In this document: piece by piece, positions 58,685 through 64,000 of the stretch
Numbering within the stretch: the stretch's first letter is position 1
Layout of the letters: the number at the start of each line of letters is the position of its first letter
Assembly: GCF_008704715.1 (NCBI RefSeq)
Contig: NZ_CP023689.1
Location: 4,402,001 to 4,466,000 of the forward strand
Direction: 5' to 3'
DNA from: Streptomyces chartreusis
GTDB taxonomy: Bacteria > Actinomycetota > Actinomycetes > Streptomycetales > Streptomycetaceae
Length of the DNA: 64,000 bases
The notes under the pieces: generated by a model
What the model was told of the DNA's origin: nothing
The model's input: only the letters and a program-made list of their open reading frames with translations
Database searches by the model: none
Position numbers and translations under genes: made by a program

Positions 58685-59277
58685 TAGCCCCACCTGTCGT
58701 CCCCAGTCGGACCACACCACATAAGGGCTCGGATCTTCTCCTGTGCTGATGGTCCGCAGATGTCCAGGCTCGTCGGCCGGTGTGCGTCGGCGTCGTTACG
58801 CAGTTAGACACTCATGGCTGCCGAGCAGCTCGTTTCGCACCAGGAAAGGCCCGTTGCCTCCCAGCCGAGGGCGCCGGTGTCTCACTCAGCACGCCCGATG
58901 GTGACACGGCGTCTCCACACGCCCGGGACGCCTTGCTCGCTTCAACCGCGGTGTTGGTGTGGCCTGCGTTGCTGGAGTGGAAGAACGTCTGCCGGTGGGC
59001 TGGGCCGAGTTGGGCGCCGAGTCCGAACGGCCAGTTGCTGTCGGGGCCACGGTGCCGCGGAGCCCTTCGACCCACTTCGCACCGTCCCGGGATGGCGGTC
59101 TGTGAATCTGCGCGTCAAAGCACGAAGTTGAGGCCGTGATCTCAGAACCGTTGAATGAACGCTCTGGCGTTCCCCGTTGACTGCTGCTCGATCGGGCAGG
59201 CAATAGGCGCGCTGGCTCTTACCCGGTTCTTGGGTGGCGGCTGCCTGATTCCTGGCCCGATCGAGCCTAGTTCGTCC
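58685..59277. other. 593-base gap of degraded sequence
   Basis: Several short frames on both strands, none with good codon bias or a ribosome-binding site; base composition is less GC-rich than the core. A 12-base inverted repeat GCTCGATCGGGC (59186-59197) / GCCCGATCGAGC (59255-59266) lies at its end, just past the small membrane gene's stop, and could act as that gene's terminator. Confidence 0.5.
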
Positions 59278-59481
59278 TCAGGCGGCCGTCTGCGGCTGCC
59301 GTGCCGCCACGGCCCTCACTGCCGAGCCCGAGACGAGCACTCCTGACAGAGCGATGAGGCTGGTCAGGATGTCCTGGATCTGTGTCGCCGGGACATAGAC
59401 GATCACGATGACGATGAGCAGGGCCGCCCAGTCCTTCGGGCGAGCGATTGACAGCACGGAGCGGGTTGGAGCCACAGTCAT
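59278..59481 (-). CDS. Small hydrophobic membrane protein
   Basis: 67 residues, two hydrophobic segments (WAALLIVIVIVYVPA, and ILTSLIALSGVLVSGSA). Supported by an unusually strong ribosome-binding site, AAGGAGG, seven bases before the ATG at 59481. No family recognised. Confidence 0.68.
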   Translation of the reverse strand: MTVAPTRSVLSIARPKDWAALLIVIVIVYVPATQIQDILTSLIALSGVLVSGSAVRAVAARQPQTAA

Positions 59482-60007
59482 AGCGGTACCTCCTTGTACT
59501 CAGTGCCCGCCCCACCGGTCATGCCGCCAAGCCCGTCCGGTGGCGCGGGCCTCCTGCTTGGACCCATAGTGGCGTCTCTTCCGTCAGGACCTGTCTTGAG
59601 CACGTCGGACAAGGCCAACGGTCCCTCGGACGGGCCAATTTGGGGCACTCACTTCCCTCTGGGCCCGCATGCACGTAAAGCGGCGCCGCGCCCGCGGGGC
59701 TTGAACTAGGTACTTCACCGCCAGATGGCGGGACTTGAACCCACGACAGCTCCGTCCCCAAGCGACTTGGACGAGGCTCACGGAGCTCGTGAAGGCGTAC
59801 CGGGATCAGGGTCGGAATCTGCGAGACCTGGACGGTCACCATCTACTGTGCGAGGCCTGCGCAGCAGCCAGCGCTACCGGCAGACTGTCGGCGAAGCGCA
59901 AGATGCGCCGGCCGAGACGATGGAGCGGCTGTCCGGGCGGGACGAGATCGCTACGTCCGCCCGCGCTGCCCCCCCCCAGTCTCCGTCGCGCTCTCAAGGG
60001 AACGACA
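59482..60007. other. Gap with tRNA T-arm-like fragments; no supported gene
   Basis: On the minus strand GTCGTGGGTTCAAGTCCCGC (59730-59749) is the T-arm and start of the 3' acceptor of a tRNA, without a recognisable 5' half; a second, weaker copy, AGTTCAAGCCCCGCG, is at 59697-59711. Together with the frames between 59735 and 60000, which are not protein-like, this looks like the remains of recombination at tRNA genes. Confidence 0.55.
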
Positions 60008-60042
60008 AAACCCCAGGTCAAATTCACTCTGACCTGGGGTTT
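60008..60042 (-). terminator. Intrinsic terminator after tRNA-Thr
   Basis: Perfect 13-base arms AAACCCCAGGTCA and complement around a 9-base loop; on the minus strand it ends in TTTT. Two bases from the CCA end of the tRNA. Confidence 0.92.
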
Positions 60043-60044
60043 GA

Positions 60045-60121
60045 TGGAGCCGCCTTCGGGATTCGAACCCGAGACCTACGCATTACGAGTGCGTTGCTCT
60101 GGCCATCTGAGCTAAGGCGGC
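60045..60121 (-). tRNA. tRNA-Thr (anticodon CGT)
   Basis: Complete cloverleaf on the minus strand: acceptor GCCGCCT/AGGCGGC, D-stem GCTC/GAGC, anticodon stem ACGCA/TGCGT with loop CTCGTAA (anticodon CGT, reads ACG), T-arm TCGGG-TTCGAAT-CCCGA; discriminator T and encoded CCA. 74 bases plus CCA. Confidence 0.97.
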
Positions 60122-60227
60122 GCGCCGTCCGCACTATGGTGCGATCGGCAACGTCGGTAAGTCTACACAGTTTCCGAGGCGCTCCGTACCAGCCCCCCAG
60201 TAACCCCTTCGGCGGCCGTGATCAAGG

Positions 60228-61886
60228 CTATGAGCAGCGCTTTCCTCCGGTTGGCGGCGTTCCCCGGAGGAGGTACGCGTTGATCGTGTCGTCGATGCAG
60301 TCGCTGCCCCGACCGTACGCCGTGTGGCCGTCGCCGTCGTAGGTGAGGAGGCGGGACGAGGAGAGCTGGCGGGAGAGGGCCTGGGCCCAGCGGTACGGGG
60401 TCGCCGGGTCGCGCGTCGTGCCGACCACGACGATCGGGGCCGCGCCCTTCGCCTCGATCCGGTGCGGCTCCCCGGTCGCGGCCACCGGCCAGTACGCACA
60501 GTTCAGGGTCGCCCAGGCCAGCCCCTCACCGAAGACGGGGGACGCCTTCTCGAACGCGGGGAGGGACCTGCGGACTTCGTCGGGGGTCGAGAAGGCCGGC
60601 GGGAGGTCCACGCAGTTCACGGCCGCGTTGGCGAACATCAGGTTCGTGTAGCGGCCGTCGCCGTCGCGCTCGTAGTAGCTGTCGGACAGGGCGAGCAGGC
60701 CCGCTCCGTCGTTCTCCCGCATCGCCGAGGTCAGCCCGTCGCGCAGCGCCTCCCAGGCTCCCTCGTCGTACATCGCCGCGATCACACCGGTCGTGGCGAG
60801 GGATTCGCCCAGCTCACGGCCGTCCGGGTCGCCGGTCGGGATCGGCTGGGCGTCGAGCTTGTCGAAGAAGGCCTTGAGGTTGCGGCCGACCTCGCTCGCC
60901 CTGGTGCCCAGCGGGCAGCCGCGTTGCCGCACGCAGTCTTTCGCGAACGCCCGGAACGCCGTCTCGAACCCCGCCGTCTGGTCGAGGTTCATCCGGCGGG
61001 CGGGCAGGGAGGGGTCCATCGCGCCGTCCAGGACCAGCCGGCCCACCCGGTCCGGGAAGAGCCCGGCGTACGTCGCCCCGAGGAACGTGCCGTACGACGC
61101 CCCCACATACGACAGCTTCTCGTCCCCCAGCACCGAGCGCAGGATGTCCATGTCCCTCGCCGCCTCGGCGGTGGACACATGACGCAGCAGACCCGGCGCG
61201 TCCTTCCCGCAGCCCTCCGCGAACTTCTTCTGCGCCTCGACCAGCTCCGCGGTCTCCTTCGCGTCGTCGGGAGTGAAGTCCGTCTGCGTGTACGCGTCCA
61301 TCGCCCGCCCGCTCAGGCACTCGACGGGCTCGCTGCGGGCGACTCCGCGCGGGTCGACCGCGACCATGTCGTAGCGGGCGCGTACGTCGGTCGGGTAGCC
61401 GATCCCCGCGTACTGCTGGAGGTAGCCAATCGCCGAGCCGCCCGGACCGCCCGGGTTCACCAGCAGCGACCCCAGGGGCTTGCCGGGTCCCGTCGCCTTC
61501 TTGCGGGCCACCGCGAGCTGCGTGTTTCCGGCCTCCGGCTTCGTGTAGTCGAGCGGCGCCCGCATCGTCGCGCACTGGAAGCCGGGCACCCCGCAGCTGC
61601 GCCAGGTCAGCTTCTGCGTGTAGTACGGCGTGAGCGCGGCCGGTGTCGCCCGCGGCAGCGCTACCAGCCCGGCCTCGGCCGGCCCTGCCTCGGCCGGCCC
61701 GCTCCCCGCGTGCGTGGAACCGCCGGAGGTGCAGGCGGACGCGAGCAGAGCGGCGACGCCGACGAGGGCGCCGACCATGCCCGCACGACGACGGTTACGG
61801 GAGCGGCCGCGCGCGCCCGGACCGCCCCGGGCGCTCGGGTTCGGGTCCTGGGCTGAGCCGGCTGGGGAGCTGCGCCTGGTGTACAT
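60228..61886 (-). CDS. Tripeptidyl aminopeptidase-like lipoprotein (SlpD/SlpE type)
   Basis: 552 residues. Signal peptide with lipobox-like LLASAC at about residue 50; alpha/beta-hydrolase with oxyanion region NPGGPGGSAIGYLQ, nucleophile VGASYGTFLGATYAGLFP, Asp in VVGTTRDPATPYRW and His in DGDGHTAYG, and a TAP-type C-terminal domain. Streptomyces lipoproteins SlpD/SlpE of this type remove tripeptides from exported proteins. ATG 61886. Confidence 0.9.
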   Translation of the reverse strand: MYTRRSSPAGSAQDPNPSARGGPGARGRSRNRRRAGMVGALVGVAALLASACTSGGSTHAGSGPAEAGPAEAGLVALPRATPAALTPYYTQKLTWRSCGVPGFQCATMRAPLDYTKPEAGNTQLAVARKKATGPGKPLGSLLVNPGGPGGSAIGYLQQYAGIGYPTDVRARYDMVAVDPRGVARSEPVECLSGRAMDAYTQTDFTPDDAKETAELVEAQKKFAEGCGKDAPGLLRHVSTAEAARDMDILRSVLGDEKLSYVGASYGTFLGATYAGLFPDRVGRLVLDGAMDPSLPARRMNLDQTAGFETAFRAFAKDCVRQRGCPLGTRASEVGRNLKAFFDKLDAQPIPTGDPDGRELGESLATTGVIAAMYDEGAWEALRDGLTSAMRENDGAGLLALSDSYYERDGDGRYTNLMFANAAVNCVDLPPAFSTPDEVRRSLPAFEKASPVFGEGLAWATLNCAYWPVAATGEPHRIEAKGAAPIVVVGTTRDPATPYRWAQALSRQLSSSRLLTYDGDGHTAYGRGSDCIDDTINAYLLRGTPPTGGKRCS

Positions 61887-62038
61887 CTGGCGAGCGTAAC
61901 TCTGCGCAGCGGTTTAGATGCTCTCCGTGCATGTGGCGGCTCGTACGGATTACATGGTCAACCGCCTGTTGATCACATGGGTGGGGCAGGTGGCGTGGCG
62001 TGTCATGAGCGGCGCAGGTCGGGCGGCGCCGCGCTCCC

Positions 62039-63244
62039 TCAGCCCGCTCTCAGCGCCATCGTCATCGCCTCCACCGCCAGCAGCGGCGCCACATTGCTCT
62101 CCAGCGCGTCCCGGCACGCGGCGATCGCCTCGATGCGGCGGAGCGTGGACTCCGGGGAGCTGTCGCGGGCGAGGCGCTCCAGGGCCTCCTCGGCGTCCAT
62201 GTTGGCCAGCGCGATGCGCGAGCCGAGCTGGAGGGCGAGGACGTCGCGGTAGAAGGCGGTGAGGTCCGTCAGGGCGAGGTCGAGGCTGTCGCGCTGCGTG
62301 CGGGTACGGCGCCGCTTCTGCTTGTCCTCCAGGTCCTTCATCACGCCCGCCGTGCCGCGGGGCATCCTGCCGCCCTGGGCCGCGCCGAGCGCCGCCTTCA
62401 GCTCCTCGGTCTCCTTGACGTCGATCTCCTCGGCGAGCTGCTTGGCGTCCTCGGCGGCAGCGTCGACGAGTTCCTGGGCGGCCTTGAGGCAAGCGCCGAC
62501 CTCGCCGAGGCGCAGGGGCAGCTTGAGTACGGAGGCCCGGCGTTCACGGGCCGCCGGGTCGGTGGCCAGGCGGCGGGCCCGGTCGACGTGACCCTGCGTG
62601 GCGCGGGCCGCAGCCGCGGCGACGGCTGGCTCGATGCCCTCCCGCCGTACGAGCATGTCGGCGACGGCGTCGACCGAGGGCGTGCTCAGGTTCAGGTGGC
62701 GGCAGCGGGAGCGGATGGTGGGCAGGACGTCCTCGAGGGAAGGCGCGCAGAGCAGCCAGACGGTGCGCGGGGCGGGTTCCTCCACTGCCTTCAGGACGGC
62801 GTTGGCCGACTTCTCGTTCAGCCGCTCGGCGTCCTCGACCAGGATGATCTGCCAGCGGCCGTTCGCCGGCGAGGTGAACGACTTGCGGACGGTGTCCCGC
62901 ATGTCGTCGGCGAGGATCTGGGTGCCAACGGCGGCGACGGTGGTGACGTCGGCGTGCGTGCCGACCAGCGCCGTGTGGCAGCCGTCGCAGAAACCGCAGC
63001 CCGGGGCGCCGCCGAGGGCCCGGTCGGGGCTGACGCACTGGAGTGCGGCGGCGAAGGCCCGCGCGGTCTGGTTACGGCCCGCTCCGGGCGGCCCCGTGAA
63101 CAACCAGGCGTGCGTCATCCGGGACGCCTCGGGCGGTGGGGCGTCGGTGGCGATGGCGGTGACCAGGGCGTCGGCGTCCCGAGCGGCGGCGTCCAGCTGC
63201 TCGCTCACTCGTTCCTGGCCGACCAGGTCGTCCCACACGGTCAT
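62039..63244 (-). CDS. holB: DNA polymerase III subunit delta prime
   Basis: 401 residues, clamp-loader stator. VWDDLVGQERVSEQLDAAAR, a P-loop reduced to GPPGAGRNQTA (Arg-Asn for Lys-Ser), zinc-finger cysteines in GCGFCDGCH, VEDAERLNEKSANAVLKAVEEP and LPTIRSRCRHL. The inactive P-loop is normal for delta prime, which does not need ATPase. ATG 63244. Confidence 0.94.
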   Translation of the reverse strand: MTVWDDLVGQERVSEQLDAAARDADALVTAIATDAPPPEASRMTHAWLFTGPPGAGRNQTARAFAAALQCVSPDRALGGAPGCGFCDGCHTALVGTHADVTTVAAVGTQILADDMRDTVRKSFTSPANGRWQIILVEDAERLNEKSANAVLKAVEEPAPRTVWLLCAPSLEDVLPTIRSRCRHLNLSTPSVDAVADMLVRREGIEPAVAAAAARATQGHVDRARRLATDPAARERRASVLKLPLRLGEVGACLKAAQELVDAAAEDAKQLAEEIDVKETEELKAALGAAQGGRMPRGTAGVMKDLEDKQKRRRTRTQRDSLDLALTDLTAFYRDVLALQLGSRIALANMDAEEALERLARDSSPESTLRRIEAIAACRDALESNVAPLLAVEAMTMALRAG

Positions 63245-63389
63245 GGGTTACGCCCGCCTTTCGTCACACTTCACGTCGCGCGATCCATTGTGCGGGGCGG
63301 CACTGACAGTGGGTGCCGGCCGGGGGCGCCGACCGGGGCGCCGACCGAGGTGGGTGGGCACGGTTGTCGGGCGGCTGCGGGCCGGTGGG

Positions 63390-63418
63390 GGCCGGTCGCG
63401 CAGTTCCCCGCGCCCCTT
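63390..63418 (-). repeat. Dispersed Streptomyces-type intergenic repeat, copy 2
   Basis: Minus-strand AAGGGGCGCGGGGAACTGCG plus CGACCGGCC, one mismatch from the copy at 20542-20571 and inverted to it. In the gap between tmk and holB. Confidence 0.8.
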
Positions 63419-63503
63419 GGGTGGGTCCGGTCACGCCAACACAGACGTGACCGCACCCCGCCGACCGACCTCAGCCAAAAACCTGACCGCAGCCCCGCCG
63501 ACC

Positions 63504-64000
63504 TCAGCGCCGACGACCCCGCCCCCGGCCGCCCCCGTCCTCGTCGTACTCGTCCTCGTGCGGGCCCAGCAGTTCGTCCGCCAGCGTCGGCAGGTCGTCC
63601 AGCGGGGTCTCCTCGGCCCAGTCGGAGCGTGCCCTGCGTCGCGGGGCGCCCGCCTCGTCGACCTGGGGCATCTCGCGCGTACGGGCGTCCTCGTCCCGGA
63701 AGTAGCCGGGCGGAACCCGGTCCCCGGGCTCGTCCGCCGGCACGGGAGGCAGTACGGCCGTCTCGTCCGCCGCGCTCGGCGGCACCGGCGGCAGCACAGC
63801 CGTCTCATCGGCGGCACCCGGCGTCACCGGCGGCAGCACCGCGGTCTCCTCCGCCGCGCTAGGCGGCACGGGAGGCAGTACGGCCGTCTCCTCCGCCGCG
63901 CTCGGCGGCACCGGCGGCTGCGGCAGCTTCGTCGTCACCTCGGAGGCCGATTCCCTGGCGGGAGCGGCATCCGTCGCCGACGGCTCCTCGTCGCGTACCG
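63504..64000 (-). CDS. tmk: C-terminal end of a gene running off the window (probably dTMP kinase)
   Basis: The reading frame stays open to the edge, so only the 3' end is seen. Four 14-residue repeats (AAEETAVLPPVPPS with Glu/Asp and Pro/Thr swaps) are followed by an acidic/Arg tail ending EDGGGRGRGRRR. In Streptomyces the dTMP kinase gene lies just upstream of holB and has such a Pro/Ala/Glu-rich C-terminal extension (from memory); the catalytic part is outside, so the name rests on position. A GTG at 63938 is not a true start. Confidence 0.65.
   Translation of the reverse strand, partial: VRDEEPSATDAAPARESASEVTTKLPQPPVPPSAAEETAVLPPVPPSAAEETAVLPPVTPGAADETAVLPPVPPSAADETAVLPPVPADEPGDRVPPGYFRDEDARTREMPQVDEAGAPRRRARSDWAEETPLDDLPTLADELLGPHEDEYDEDGGGRGRGRRR

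Noticed and set aside
57699..58720. Minus-strand frames across 57.7-58.7 kb as genes
   Set aside because: Apart from a single TPR unit they are antisense to the Ku tail and repeat protein and have no start signals.
58780..59203. Possible transposase or small genes at 58.8-59.2 kb
   Set aside because: No transposase motifs, no target duplications, poor coding statistics.
59725..60342. Short frames beginning MAGLEPTT and containing MEPPSGFEPET
   Set aside because: These are translations of tRNA sequence, a well-known annotation artefact.
62039..63244. Degenerate P-loop (GRN) in holB as evidence of inactivation
   Set aside because: Delta prime subunits normally lack ATPase activity; this is expected.
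1..64000. CRISPR arrays, rRNA genes, complete insertion sequences or a biosynthetic gene cluster
   Set aside because: None seen; the only short regular repeats are the 23-bp minisatellite and repeats inside genes.

Overview
The window is chromosomal DNA from a high-GC actinomycete, almost certainly Streptomyces. The support is very high GC, frequent GTG/TTG starts, GTGA/ATGA overlaps, a Zur-type set of zinc-free ribosomal protein paralogs, a textbook tipA gene with its promoter, an XRE/HATPase/DUF397 module, Tat and lipoprotein secretion signals, and a dispersed intergenic repeat familiar from Streptomyces. Gene order from 1 to about 53 kb is that of the conserved core; about 53 to 60.1 kb looks species-specific; the tripeptidyl-peptidase/holB/tmk block returns to core.

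Layout. 0-5.4 kb (minus): one translationally coupled operon DUF2520-panC-nadB-nadC-coaX, joining pantothenate/CoA and NAD synthesis. 5.6-9.1 kb: threonine-aldolase-like enzyme, a small protein divergent from a DUF5937/ArsR regulator around a perfect palindrome, and a TmrB-like ATPase. 9.1-11.1 kb: NarL-type two-component pair. 11.2-13.4 kb: MidA/NDUFAF7-like methyltransferase convergent with a NuoD paralog. 13.4-15.3 kb: two coupled PH-domain (YdbS/YdbT-like) membrane proteins, followed by a 23-bp tandem repeat. 15.6-20.5 kb: an acidic coiled-coil membrane protein, a membrane-anchored esterase and an MprF/LysX-like lysyltransferase. 20.6-24.6 kb: folate cluster folP-NTF2-folB-folK-DUF3180 with convergent folE. 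24.7-32.4 kb: ftsH, hpt, tilS, DUF2342 metalloprotease, dac and ppa. 32.5-45.4 kb: ThrE-type exporter, DedA, YbjQ, tipA/gad, a PadR-controlled drug ABC exporter, aldehyde dehydrogenase, XRE/HATPase/DUF397, ArsR/SRPBCC and a VOC protein.

45.5-47.9 kb is a zinc-starvation ribosome-remodelling locus. Two divergent operons (rpsR2-CobW-like-rpmE2-rpmG, and rpmB-rpsN) flank a Zur-box-like palindrome, and the ribosomal paralogs lack the Cys pairs of the zinc forms. 48-53 kb: two lipoproteins, DUF2786 protein divergent from a Clp-N regulator with two operators, and a family A DNA polymerase. 53.3-57.6 kb: a glycosyltransferase, DUF3052 protein, a Tat-exported six-hairpin-like enzyme under a LacI-type operator, a six-cysteine secreted protein and a small membrane protein.

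57.6-60.1 kb is gene debris next to tRNA-Thr(CGT): a TPR fragment abutting a Ku C-terminal tail, an intact 17-residue-repeat protein, a small membrane protein with a strong ribosome-binding site, and tRNA T-arm fragments. 60.2-64 kb: tripeptidyl-aminopeptidase lipoprotein, DNA polymerase III delta-prime, and the repetitive 3' end of a gene that by context is dTMP kinase. The most notable points are a CobW-family protein that has lost its P-loop but gained Cys/His residues, a MidA-NuoD pairing, a 16-bp element shared by the HATPase and DUF397 genes, a leaderless Clp-N regulator with paired operators, five 11-residue repeats at the cytoplasmic end of a DD-peptidase, and the relic/repeat-protein island beside the tRNA. 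Family names come from recognition of sequence motifs and from memory; no database search was possible.
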